The notes beneath the pieces are model-generated. The model was not told where the DNA came from. It was given only the letters and a program-made list of their open reading frames with translations, and made no database searches. Position numbers and translations under genes: made by a program. Shown here piece after piece: positions 1 through 48,660 of a stretch of 64,000 bases of DNA. The stretch comes from Ascaris suum. Its lineage: Eukaryota > Nematoda > Chromadorea > Rhabditida > Ascarididae. The DNA lies in assembly GCA_013433145.1 (NCBI GenBank), contig CM024184.1, positions 3,658,137 to 3,722,136 of the forward strand. Reading direction: 5' to 3'. How positions within the stretch are numbered: the first letter of the stretch is position 1; each line of letters starts with the position of its first letter.

Positions 1-1007
1 TTGAATTGTTACCACATTTCTTCAATGTTTGTGTCTTTATTTCTGATCAATTGTACGAACGATAAAATGATGAATGATCTAATAGAACACCATGGGACAA
101 TAGCCAAAAGGTACGGTAGGTCCTTGAAGGCAATCTCCGAGGTGTATGCTGTTCATAAATTTAGAGCAGCATATATTTTCAAAAGTGGAGGGCTTGTTTT
201 GATGTGTCATGATATATTAAAGTATAAAGATGAATGAAATGACGAAAAGTGTTTGTAGTTCATAATGACGTCATCGTATAAATCAAGGTAGATGGCAGCC
301 GGTATTGTTGTTTACATTTAAATGCAAAAGCATCCACCTTTGTTTGCTTCGCTTTTCGGTTCATCGCTGTAAGAAATGATTGAAATACTTTAATTTATAA
401 TACAACTTAATAAAAATATATCAAATGAAACCTATATTCAAATATATCGAATAAGACGGCTGATTCGACCAGGTCTACCTAGGGAAAATTCCGGAATTTC
501 AGGTAACGTGAACGAAATTTCCACGCGACATATGCGCCACATTCCTTACGACTTATAGGAGTAAATGAAAGAAAAATGAAGTGCAAATGGATAAAAGTAT
601 GTGTGTGGGTGTATGAGTATATTGCTACTTTATCGTTAGCTTTCATATCCATGTTTATTATGAAGACGTCTCAACACTGCAATTTCACTGCTCTGCTGAA
701 GAATCAGGGTGGGGGGGGGGGGGGCGGAGGGCGATATTCCAATCTACACATGCATAAATGATCCAAGTAATGCTGGTTCCTTAAAAAACTTCGTTAAAGA
801 TTCCCAATTTAAAGAACCCGAGTAATCCAGAAAGAGGTGGAAGGTGCAGGGTCGAGAAATATTCGGTATTTTTTGCAGTTACCTGGCTAACCAGTAGCAT
901 CGTTCTAGCTTTAGAGCAGATGTTCAACAAGGATGGCTTCTTTCATTATCAAGATGATTGATACATTTCGTTTGGAACGATGCAGTTGAAACAAAGTTTC
1001 GTTGCAG
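1..1007. other. gldc: Presumed intron upstream of the first visible gldc exon
   Basis: No exon for the expected N-terminal GLDC region (RHIGP-like) can be read here. An open frame runs from base 1 to 237 but resembles nothing I know. A run of 14 G is at 711-724. The stretch ends in the acceptor TCGTTGCAG. Confidence 0.6.
711..724 (+). repeat. Poly-G run (14)
   Basis: Uninterrupted G run in the 5' intron of gldc, on the sense strand. Confidence 0.95.
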
Positions 1008-17332
<16,325 letters not shown>

Positions 17333-19442
17333 TTTGAAATGGCAGTATTAGTCATTTAATGAATGGGACTTATTGTTAAATATTTGTGCTTATTTTTGAT
17401 TATTAGATTGTTGATCGAATTGAGTATAGATCAGTTGTTATCGTTTAATGATGAAGTTATTCATTTTCTATCATTTCTTGAGAGGTTCATTATCAGATCC
17501 TGGAATTATGACGAAAAAGTTTGCGCTTGATAATTAAATTGAATTTAGAAATATTCACGGAATTAAGATGATGTATTTAAAATACTTAAACACTTAAAAT
17601 TACAGTTATCTCCTCTTGAAATTCTGAGAAATTCCTCTTCTAAAAGATACTTTTGTTCGCCTTATGAGTTTCTTATTCATGTCATTGTTGTCTTTATTTC
17701 TATAGGATACGGTAGGTTATAGTAACAAGATGCGGTAGACCTTTTCCTCGTTATTTATTGAGATATTATTGCAAAAAAAAATTGGAGGCATCACCTATTT
17801 TATGGATTTAGTTGTTTATCTTTGACATCGAACGATTGATTTGTGATATTCAGCGCTCTTCATATGTTCATCTTTCGTTGTTTTGCATTTAATGTGATGT
17901 AAAGATATTAATGTCGAAGAAAAATATATTGATTGCATTCGTTATCACTGCTCATAAATGCTATAAGCAAATTTATGTTGTTTGTGATTGTATCACGTTA
18001 AACATTGAGTGCTCTCATTTTGAAATGTTCTCTGCAAAACAAATAGAAATCTCTAAGGTGAATAATTATTCAATTTTTTCTTTTATGGACTAGAGAAAAG
18101 AGGGAGGGGGGACGGATTTGAAAATATAAATATAGGAAGAAGATAGAAAAAAAAAGTAGATATGTAGAGCTGATTTCCTTTTGGTGTAATTTTTACATTT
18201 GTTAAAAATAATTTCATTGTGTAGGAAAAGTTTTCAGATTTCGACCACTATGGTAATCCCAACGTACGATGAACATTCGGCGATTACCGTAGCTGTGCCT
18301 TATAGCACCAATATTTGGGTATATGGTGATAGTTGTGGTTTTTATATAATTGAGAGGGCAGAAAATTCTTTGATTTCACAGCCAATAATATTGCTGAAAA
18401 AAGACCTCTGATTGTTATTTTTTATTCATATGAATAGAGGGAATCATCTTCTTTATGTTCCAATTATTGATTTAGGCTAATTCCATATAAAAAGTTCAGT
18501 TTTTTATTCCAAAAAGCAAAAGTATTGCTCGAAATTGAAAATCCCATTCCATTGCTAAACCATATCAGGACAACAAATTATTCATTCCTCGTTGAGCGAT
18601 TTGAAAAACAGTGAAGGAAGGGGATGGAAGAGAGGGGTTTGGGGGGAAGGGAGGGAGGGGTTGATCTAGGAATTATTCATCCTGGGATTTTATATTTTGT
18701 TGTTGTTGGAATTCGTGTGTGCGACTGGTGTAAGTATATCACTGTCTGTTGTCGTATTGCGTATGTCATATTTTTCAAGTTCAATCTACTATGCGTTAAA
18801 GAAACATATCAATATTTTTTGTATCACAGCGGTGTTTGCCTCTATTGATTAATCTAATTGTTCATATGTTTGCCTCTATTTATTTCATCTGTTGATTAAT
18901 AATTAAACTTGAAAAAGAGAAATGTCTATTTACTGATGTGAATTTTGCATAAAAGCGATTAATAATTAACCCATAATAGCTCTTGAATTAAGAACCAGCG
19001 ACAGTTGGCGCTAGCTATGCTAACTAGCCGATCGAATTTAGATCAAAGGTTCGGCTTTTAATTGATTGATCAGTGATCGACTAAAAGAATTTTTTTTTGA
19101 TCGCTTACTATCACTAGCTGGTGCAAAGCACGGTCCTCAGCACACTTTTTATAGCTGAAATCTAAATGAGTTACTAAAGAGCTTGAAAGTAATCGCTAAT
19201 TATGTTAATTGTGAGTATGGATTTATTCCGATGTTTGGCAGCTCAACGTTCAGATAATACAATAGGCCGGGGTGGGGAGGTGCTGCTTCATTTTCCAGTG
19301 CCATCCTCCATTTCTTCCGCTGTCCTTTCAACTTCACTGCGAATGGATCATCTGTGACGATCATGTGGAAAATTTGAAACGGTATTACAACGTTCTGAAG
19401 GGGGCGATGAACAGTTAGGAATAAATTAGATAAGCAGAGAGG

Positions 19443-19470
19443 TGAGAGAGAGGGAGAGCGAGAGAGAGAA
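19443..19470. repeat. GA-rich simple repeat
   Basis: Mostly alternating GA with single interruptions. Confidence 0.7.
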
Positions 19471-20796
19471 TAAAGAAGCATAGATGCAACTAAAAATTCG
19501 GTCACATTTAATGCAACAATATATGATGTCTGTCTATCCTGAAATATAAACAACTTGCATACTATTATAATAGTAATCATTCATAGGGTGTATTTGTTAT
19601 TGCACTAAAATCACTGTTGTTCAGGATCGAGCAGCAATAAGACATACTTAATCAAAGAACAATGATTGTGTATATCAATATCTAGGTTACTTCATTATTA
19701 GCGTAAATGAGTCATTGAAACGAAAAGTGGAGAATCATTGGTGTTACCTTCACCTGAACGTGCTATTAGGATATTATCAGTGCCGATCGATGATACCTAC
19801 TGCTTGGACATCTACGTTAGAAGCCAAGTGAGAACCGAGAGAGTTTGGTGGTCAAATGGGATTACTTAGTCCTGTACAACCTTTGGCCAGGATGACAAAA
19901 AAATTCAAAAACTTAGGGTATAGCATCGTCGTTCACGAGTCGTTTTGTTACGTGACTTTCCCTTCGAGAGACGTCTTTGTTGAGATTTTGTTTACCGTGA
20001 TATTCGCCTGAGCACCACACCTGTCCTCCCTCATATACTTCCTCTCGAATGATTCAAGCAGCTTTTTCTGAGCTACATACCTGCTCCCTTCCACATCGTT
20101 TAGCTCATATGCTGTCACTGGTATTTCATGTGATTATGAACGTATATGTTGTAGACTTGTCCACAAATATGCTTCAAATTCGTCTTAAACGAGAAGCCTA
20201 TTTCAGTGCAGCAAAAGCCTCAAGATTTTAGAGTTGCTTGAGAAAGGAATTAGGAAGGTGGGAGGACGGGGTGACGAAGACGTGCCACACGTTAAGCACA
20301 TAGTATCCCTTTCGTAACCTAACAACATCATATTTGTCCATTCAGAAAACTGTTTACGTTGACGATTGTTATTAATTCCATTAAGATATTAGTGACTGCG
20401 TTTTGATGTACGTGCGTGTATGTCTGTGTCTGTCTGCCTGTCTGTGCGATAATTCCGACTCGCCAGTGTAAAGGTGAGATTAGATGAGCGAAGCGACGTC
20501 GTTTCTCTGCAATGGAGCTTTAAGTATTGTTTTCTTGCAATGCAGTGTGTTTGACTTAATCATTGCGTCATATTTGCTCAGCTCGTGTATCGAAAATCGC
20601 TTTGTTGAGTGGTGCCATCTGCTCAACCCCTATAATTAATTTCTTCTTCGAATGCCACCTATTGAAAAAATGCGATTGTTTTTGAGGACGGAAAAGGATA
20701 AAATTGAAGGCTGTTTTCGGTTGGAATACAACGAAGAATAAAATTAGAGGGGAGAGCAGGAGGAGGAGGAAGTGGAGGACGTCACAGAATTCAAAT

Positions 20797-20895
20797 TCAC
20801 TAATAGCTGATTTTATAGGATCCACTGACTCAATAACAGGTGACTTCGTGGAATTCAATGACTTAATAGCAGGTGACTTCATGGGGTTCAATAAC
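20797..20895 (+). repeat. 33-bp tandem repeat, three diverged copies
   Basis: Units 20797-20829, 20830-20862 and 20863-20895. The later two are closest, sharing GGTGACTTC and TTCAATAAC/TTCAATGAC. The unit length is a multiple of three and the array is open on both strands, so an 11-residue repeat could be encoded, but no host gene is evident. Confidence 0.75.
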
Positions 20896-21499
20896 TCATA
20901 GAGTTCATCAAGTTCAGCGATAATTCAGCACTGGCGGCAACTAGTTCTATAGTGTTTTTGCGGTGTATTTCTCCAAGCTGTATTTGATTTATCTTATCGA
21001 ACTGTTTTGAATTAATCTTATAAACCGATTTCTTTAGGCCTGAGTTTTTCAAATTTGCAACAATCGCCTTTTGTGAAATATAGGAGATAATAACGATTAA
21101 CCTCAAAGGTAGAGATAAAAGTATTCAAGAAAATTTTACATGCAAATAAACTTATTCTGCATTTTATTACTAAGCAAAATTATATTCTTTGAATGCGAAA
21201 TTACTACAGTAAAACGAGTTTTTCTTTACTTACCAGATGATTCTATCATTTGGAGTTAATCCTTAGCAAGACCTGAGGTAACACTCGAAATAAAGAAGGA
21301 CACTGCTGTTCAATTTTTAATTACTGTATTGGAGCTGTGTTAGCTTGATTCTAAATGATAACAACAGTTGCAATGTTAGAGCTTGAATAATGCCCTACAG
21401 CAATGGCTGTTTTTCGCATTAGAAACCGAGTTTTTATGATCTATTACTTGCGATTTCCGACCCGCGAAAAGCTATTATATTTAGAAGCTGCAAGACTAG

Positions 21500-21655
21500 T
21501 TGCTGAAGAGGTCGAGCTACAAGACAGAGGGGCGAATAGGTCAAATTGCAGTGCTGAGGGACGAACAGCTCGAACTGCGGCACTGATTAACAAAAACGTC
21601 GAGTTGCACGACTGATTGACGAAGAGGTCGAGCTGCAGAGCTGATTGATGAAAGA
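21500..21655 (+). repeat. 28-29 bp degenerate tandem repeat, about five copies
   Basis: Recurring core GAAGAGGTCGAGCTGCA with a trailing GACTGATT-like segment. Copies differ at many positions. Part of the array is open in one frame but the unit is not a multiple of three, so it is unlikely to be coding. Confidence 0.65.
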
Positions 21656-24600
21656 TTCACTGATTTGCACGAGATTTCTTCTTTAGCCTCATCACAATCA
21701 CTAGAAACTATTCCACTTCACTGTTTGATCCACTAATAAGGTGACGCCGATAGCGAGAATTTCATAATTTTCCTCGAAATCGCTATTTGGAAGATTTGAT
21801 TGGTTATTTATTTTGTCCTCCATCGATCACTTGGATTTGATTGGCTATCCGATTGAGAGTTCTTTTACAATTTCTGGTTTATTTAAATACAACATGTAAT
21901 TCTGATCGAAAATGATTTTTGCCTTCTCCCCCATCATTGAATAAAATCGTTGCGTTTCTTTCATATCTTTCTAGTGCTAAACATTCATGCGTGATGTTTA
22001 CGAAAAAAATTCCCCATTTCACTAGTGATATATCTATTTTTCGTCTGCTCATATTAGATTCAGGTGTGATTGCTAGCTCGAGCTCGAAAATCGTGTAGGT
22101 TGAGATTGAGCCTCAACTTTCACCTAAGTTCCTTCACCATTTTATAATTCATTCGACTTTCTTTCATTTCATTAAATAAAAGTCCATCGGATTGTGTTAT
22201 TCTATTTGCTTTCATTTTCACATGTAATCATTGTGGTGCTTTTGCCTGAGTTTTTTTTGCTTTTGTGTTCTCGACTTGTCGCCTTGTCTATAGTTTTTGT
22301 ATGATCGGATGATTGTATTGATTGATTGTTGAATGATCGTCGATCTATTCGATATGGAATCGAACGGGAGTGGGCAACGTCTATTGTTCGGTGGTTAAAT
22401 TGCCAACCGTTGGTGGTTAAGTTTTACGAAACGGTTTAATGTTTTTTTAAATTTTTCAATTGTAAGGTTAAATTAAATGGTTAAGAATCAACCGTTCAAT
22501 TCAGCTTTCCGAGAAAGAGAAATTTAATTTATTGTCTATAGAATTGGGTCTCTGCTGAGCGAATCAAGTGGACCCTCCCCTCTCCTCCCATCAAAATCTC
22601 AAAAAATCAAGGCAAATTTGTTTCGCTTATCACCTACTACGATTGTTTGCTTTATTAGAAGATGCCTATGTTACTATTGCTTGAGAGATATACCCATCCA
22701 AAACTCATAACCAGGTTATAGTGATTAGTGCCACATAACAGTTAAGAATTTTGATGGATTGCTTTCTTGTTTTATGGAGTTTATTAGCAAAATCATTTGC
22801 GTATTATGAGCACGTCATGTCTGCGTGTATGTATGTATGTGTCTATCTGCCAAGCAACCTCAAATGTGCGCATCACTGAAGCTTACAAAGCCGCTGATTC
22901 GTCAATTTGCAGAGAAATTATAGACATTTGAAGATGGAAGAAAACGTATATGCATTGAACATTTAGTTTGATTGCAGGAAAACGCATATTTTAATAGGAA
23001 ATTTGTATGGGTGGTTGAATTAGACGAAATATAAAGAAATAATTCGCGTATTTTTTTACTTTTTATTAACAAATTTAAAATTACCTAATCGAATGAGTAA
23101 AATACAAAATCACTTATCATTATTTCAAAAAAAAAAAAACAAAAATAAAATTTCTATACAAGAATCGAATTTCTATAAATTTAAGCATAATTATTTTTGC
23201 AAAATTGGATTTATTAGCAATTTATTTCAGAAAAAAAACTAGCAGAAAAGAAATTCCATTTCGTATTTAAGCTAAGTAAATAATTATGTTAAATGAAAAA
23301 TTCCACTTCCTTAAGTAAATAATATTTGAATATGAATCATCGCTATGCTTCAGTTTTTTTTTTGTGTTTTCCGATATATAGAGTGCAATGAAAAAAAAAA
23401 AGAAGAAGAAGAACGGCAAGCTTGCACTTCGATCCGCGCGGCTTTAACAACATTACACTCTTCATTCTAGTGCGTTGAGAGTGGCGATATTGCGCGCTGA
23501 TCCTCTTCTTTTCCTCTTATTAGAGCTTCTAAACAATTAGGAAAACGCATTCGCTTCATGCAAGCCGATTGAAAAAAATACGCTCTCGAGATTATTTTTT
23601 AAACGATTTTGCTCTCTTGTTGATAATCTTATCTTTATACTTTTATCAGATATTACTTATACAATTAGTGGTCATTTTGTTTACAATTTCTTGATTAGTG
23701 ATGATGATTTATAGTAATAGTAAAATTGTAAGTCAAATATTTTTTATTATATAAAATGAAAGGTTTATTTCTGGAATTTAAATTAAAATTGAATTAAGCA
23801 GAAAATGCAACAGACGAATTGCAGTGATGATTTCGTAGGATATAGGCAACAGCATTGAATGAGTGTCAATAAAGAGGAGACATAAAAAATGAATGACTGA
23901 AAACATTGCGTGTGTTCATATTTCAGAGTTATTAGTCGAAATCATATGTACTAAAATACCTAAGTAAATTCATTATCTATCACTAAAGAAATTAGTAAGG
24001 AGGTATGCTGGAGGAATCGGCACAATATGTGCATTCCGCATTCTCCACACATGAACGGTTGGTCTCGAAATGACAAATATGCAAATTAACGTTTGTGCAT
24101 CCACATATTTTAATTAAACCAGCTGCTCATAAAAATTTGTCACAAAATAGTCGATGTAGGCCAATTGCTTTAAAATGAATTGGGATACATGCGACTTTTT
24201 CGTATTTTCGTAGTTGATTATCAATATGAGTTGTCATATAGGTGGTAATCTTATGATTTATATATACCTGCCAGACTTCGTAACTTTAGTTTTAGTGAGG
24301 CTCACTAGTTGAAACCACCCAAGCGACGAACAGACGGACAAACAAACAGACAGACAGATGTGGTCATAAGTAGTGAAATTTGGAAATTAAAACCTCGGCA
24401 ATGACATCTACAATTATTTCTCAGCTGGCAGAACTTTAATATCAAAGAAACTACTATTTACAACTTCATAGGAATTACTATTATGATGATCAAAGAATGT
24501 TCAGTGATATTGTACGGATATATTTCATCGAGATATTCGAATATCATTAGTGATAACTCATTGTTATTGAGCGATCGGATAGTCGCTCGATATTCACTTA

Positions 24601-26204
24601 AGAAAGTCGAGCGGCTGTCAGTCGGCTGGCAATAACGATGTGTATACACTCACCCGAACTATTCACGTTGCTAGTTTGCTTTCGATACGATTAGTTAGTG
24701 GCAGCTTGTTGAGGTGTAAAGTTCACCGCACCACATTCGCTGTTACAATGAGTGATTCCGCTATAGCATTTTGCCGAGTGGTGAATTTTATAAACGGATG
24801 AATTAGCTATTCGTTATTTGAGAAGATAAATTGGTATGCAATTCAAACATCTACTTTCACCTGGACTTTATGAAAGAAGGAAGGCAGAGAAAGGGCTTGT
24901 AGTTGACTAGAAAGCGATATCCAACTTTCCATCCTCCCTCTATTTTCGCTTCTCTTCTTTGGCTGCAGTTGCCGACTGGAAAATCCTTTCTTTTTTTTTT
25001 CATTTCTATAGGTGGCTCAAATCCTCTTTTCTATACTCAAATTTTTAGCGTCGATGAGTTTATTATTCAGCATATATTTCATCATTTAAAGAAAGCCTCT
25101 TTATTGTATCCTTCATCTGGAATTCGCCAAAGTTTGTGACTAAATTCATTTTATTTTACTATGGTGGATATTTCTTTGGAAAATTTATCTCTTAATAAGG
25201 CCGAAGGGATCATACTGAATATAACTGAATTATATAATCGAATGATCAAGTTAAAGAACTGCATTACTGAAAGTGCATTCTATAATTCATATAATGACGA
25301 TATTCGTTATCACCATAACTAAACATATATCTATCAATGTAACTATTACAAGTGCAATTTGCTGTGTGGATGCTATCATTGATAGTTTCACCTAACCGCA
25401 ATGCATTTGCCTAGATGTGTAAACGTAACCGCTTTTAGGTCCCGGCCTAAAACTGCAGATTATTTGCGGCACAATGTAAATCGGGACCAGAATTTAAAGA
25501 AAATTTAATTTCTATCGTTGAATGTTAAGATTTTCCTGATTAGGTCGTCGTCCGAATGCACAGGCTAATTACGAGAAAATGACACGGCTACGACTGTATC
25601 AGATTACTGTAATAGTGTTTTGATTTATCGATTGGCCTACCAGTATTTGGCCACTATTTTACTAGATTACTGTAGTGGCAGTCTCAACTATCATTGCGCC
25701 ATTATTTCTTTCCTTTTAATTTGTAAGCAATAATAAAAATTTCACATTTATTTTAAGCGGGAGCTTAAATGAGGGTTTTTGGTTTTATTGTTGAATTTGT
25801 TCAATCATTGAGGCTATTGTTGCCAGGAATTTTGTTTTAATGAAAGAAAATGCTTGCTGAATTAATTGTATATTACAATTCTACTAAATAGGCCTCTTCC
25901 TTCAAAAAGATTTCCTTCGAAAACAGGTCTTTTTTGGACGTTATGAAGTTTAGACGCATCCGCCTCCTTGTCCCTACTCCCCTTCCCCTTGTCCCGTCCA
26001 AAAAGTTCTTTAACGATGCGAAAATTCCTGATGTTTGCAGCATTGTGGTAAATATTTGCCATGAATTTAATTCAGCCTCTAATCGAGGGACTGAGGGCTG
26101 TTAAAACTTGAATTTTTACTTCGGATTGTCGATATGAGCTTCAAGTGATGTTCCTCACTGCTATTGTAATATTGTCAGCATTATATCGCAGTTGAAACTT
26201 TTTT

Positions 26205-26213
26205 TTTCTTCAG
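26205..26213 (+). promoter_or_regulatory. Candidate trans-splice or 5'UTR acceptor before the EFHD start
   Basis: A T-rich run followed by CTTCAG ends at 26213, 120 nt upstream of the ATG at 26334. In nematodes such a site can receive a spliced leader; it could equally close a 5'UTR intron. No other equally strong acceptor lies between it and the ATG. Confidence 0.4.
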
Positions 26214-26333
26214 GCGTTAACAGTCTCAGTTTGTTGTATTTCTGAGTCGCAGACGGCAGCAAATATTCTACCTGAGCTAAAGTCGATATAGAGGTCGAGC
26301 TGGAGCTGAACTTGTCTCTCCAATAACTTCGAC

Positions 26334-46372
<20,039 letters not shown>

Positions 46373-46506
46373 TTCCTCTTCTTTATTTTTCTCTCACCTC
46401 CTCATATTTTCATTGCAAATATTTCGTGAATGTATGCGCTATTTTTGTTCGTATGTCGTTTATTTATCGTCCGCTAATAATTCAATAATCTCAATTTTTC
46501 CATAAG

Positions 46507-46512
46507 AATAAA
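46507..46512 (+). terminator. Polyadenylation signal AATAAA for the EFHD gene
   Basis: Canonical hexamer 134 nt after the stop codon, in a T-rich setting. Confidence 0.6.
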
Positions 46513-48587
46513 TTCAATTTAACGCACTACATATGTGGGCGAGATATTTTGTTCATATTAAAGGATGCCAGGATTTTAACGATCGTTGATTTTTGTTCCC
46601 GGAGCTTGATGTTTGCTTGGCATATTTATTAAATTAATGGATATACGTGCTGTTTTATTACAATTATGGATAAACGTGCTATTTCCTCGTTTAAAAGCGC
46701 TAGATGCATTGGTATATCAGAAAATATTAGCATTTTAGCAGCATTTGATATTTATTTGTTTGATGTAAGGTTAATTTTTATTCGGCATATCTATTATATT
46801 CGTTTTATTTGAAATAATGCCCTCTCCCCTCTATCTCGCTCGCTGAAACGAAGATTGAGGTTGATCAGAAAATTTTGATGTCAGAAGAGAAATTAATAGA
46901 AGAGGAAAATTTGTTGCATGACCATATACCTAATTTTGCATAGAATGTAATTAAAAGATGTGCTTTATATCACATTAGATGTTCTCTTCTCGCCGTCTTA
47001 CAAGCTTATTTGGAATTGCTTTACAAAAGTATATTATAGCGATGTGATGCCTAGGCGTCTGCAAGTGATTGTATGCGTCTTCCTGTCAGCGTGGGTAATT
47101 TCAACTCGACGATCAAGTTATCCTTAAAAAATTTGGTTCATTAAATGCGAACTTATAAAGGCAATATCTTTTGTACATTAACAATCACTAATCAGCTTCA
47201 ATAAAAATTTATTCGCTTTTAAGTTTGAATGCATTTTACAAACGTCCGATTCTTATTCCATACCCGGTGGGGCGTACGAAACAGTAAACACTTTTTTGAA
47301 AATCCAACAGGCTTCCATATCAATAAAAACATCAAGGGATATGTTTTTCCGTTTTGTTATCGACAAGTTGAATAACTGATTGGTCACTTAGGCAAAAACA
47401 TATGAAGATGCTAGTGCATCTGACACGCTTCTCTATTACTTGCGAATTTATAAGTAATCGACTTTTTCGGTTTCTTCGATGCCTCATTTCCCTCTGTCAA
47501 TGTTACTCGTCGAATTACACATCTGCATTTTTTTTTTTTTTTTTGCAAATTTAATCTTATTTCGAGTTTACGCAGTTCAAACGAATTTTTTTTTGGCAAA
47601 TATCGTCGTATTTAATAAAATTTGCATGAGTGATTTTTCAAAATTCCAGGTAAAGCAAACTCTACGAAGTAAAGACAATATTTTACCTTCTTTTATCTTG
47701 CAGATGTGCAAAAATCTCTTAGAGTATATTGACGCTACCCTATGTATGTACTACAATTAAAGACTTATTCGTCATATGGGTGATGAAAATAGTTGACTAT
47801 GCATTGGATGGCTATTATTTGTGCGTTTGAGAAGGTAGAAAACAGGAAAAAAATCAAAAATGGCTAGTTTGGAGTAGAGCAAATCTAGCAAACAAAATAA
47901 CGATAAGAAGAAAGTCGGTAAAAGCAGAGGTAGATTTATCTTATAATCGCGATAATTGTTCCACTTATTGTGTTTACGTACGTATTCCTCGTTTTTGGAG
48001 TTTAGTTAACTTACAACCACGTAACCATTGAAGGATCATTGAAACGGTATCGATTGTTGCCTCAAGAATGTAGGTGAGAGTTGGTTAAGGAACGATTACA
48101 GTACAAAACAGAATGTCTAAATAGAATAGCGTAGAATATCAGCAAGAATATTGGACAGTTCTGGGAGATTTCACATCGTTGTAATACGTTGATTCTCAGG
48201 CTCATTACGGTATGTCGTAAACTGAGCTGTCGATATTATGCGATTTTTGATATGATTAGGACTGAAAGAATCGAAAAGTCATCATAAACATCGCTATATG
48301 TTTCAGCGCATCTCGAGTTCTACGACACCAACATTTCAGTTCATTTCAGTGTTCCAGGGTTTTATAACCTCCGAGACTTGTTGGCGACTCGGATTTGGTG
48401 TGGTGCTGCTTATTTGAATCCCTTCGTTGTTCAATACTTCGACGCAGCCGTCGTCCTGCACTCCTGAATGCCGACCAACAAGCATCCGAAATGTTTGGAA
48501 CTGCTGAGGATTTTGAGAAATCATGCTAATCATACCAAACAACCAACTGTGTGTCTTCGTTCGCATTCTATTTGTTCTAAAACGTCC
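46513..48587. other. Convergent intergenic region, left part
   Basis: AT-rich sequence without a supportable gene. Open frames are short and unlike any family known to me. Confidence 0.6.
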
Positions 48588-48660
48588 GACCACGGCAGGA
48601 TTCGAACCTGCAATCTTCGGTTCCGTAGACCGACGCGTTGTCCATTGCGCCACGCGGCCC
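48588..48660 (-). tRNA. tRNA-Arg (anticodon ACG)
   Basis: 73-nt cloverleaf, no intron. Acceptor stem GGCCGCG pairs fully with CGTGGTC (two G-U pairs); anticodon stem TCGGT/ACCGA closes a 7-nt loop CTACGGA with ACG at 48625-48627; T arm GCAGG-TTCGAAT-CCTGC is perfect. A-box and B-box promoter motifs are intact, and a TTTT terminator on the minus strand lies just downstream (48580-48583). The first anticodon base A is normally edited to inosine so the tRNA reads CGU, CGC and CGA. Confidence 0.96.

Larger units (their letters stand above)
17333..26333. other. Intergenic region between gldc and the EFHD gene
   Basis: No open frame here has recognisable protein content. It holds short tandem repeats (20797-20895, about 21500-21655), a GA-rich stretch (19443-19470) and a G-rich purine tract around 18617-18660. 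The promoter of the downstream gene must lie at its right end but no defined element is visible. Confidence 0.6.

Noticed and set aside
1..237. Open frame from the left edge as a possible gldc N-terminal exon
   Set aside because: It lacks the RHIGP-type sequence expected before the first exon and no mitochondrial-type presequence is visible.
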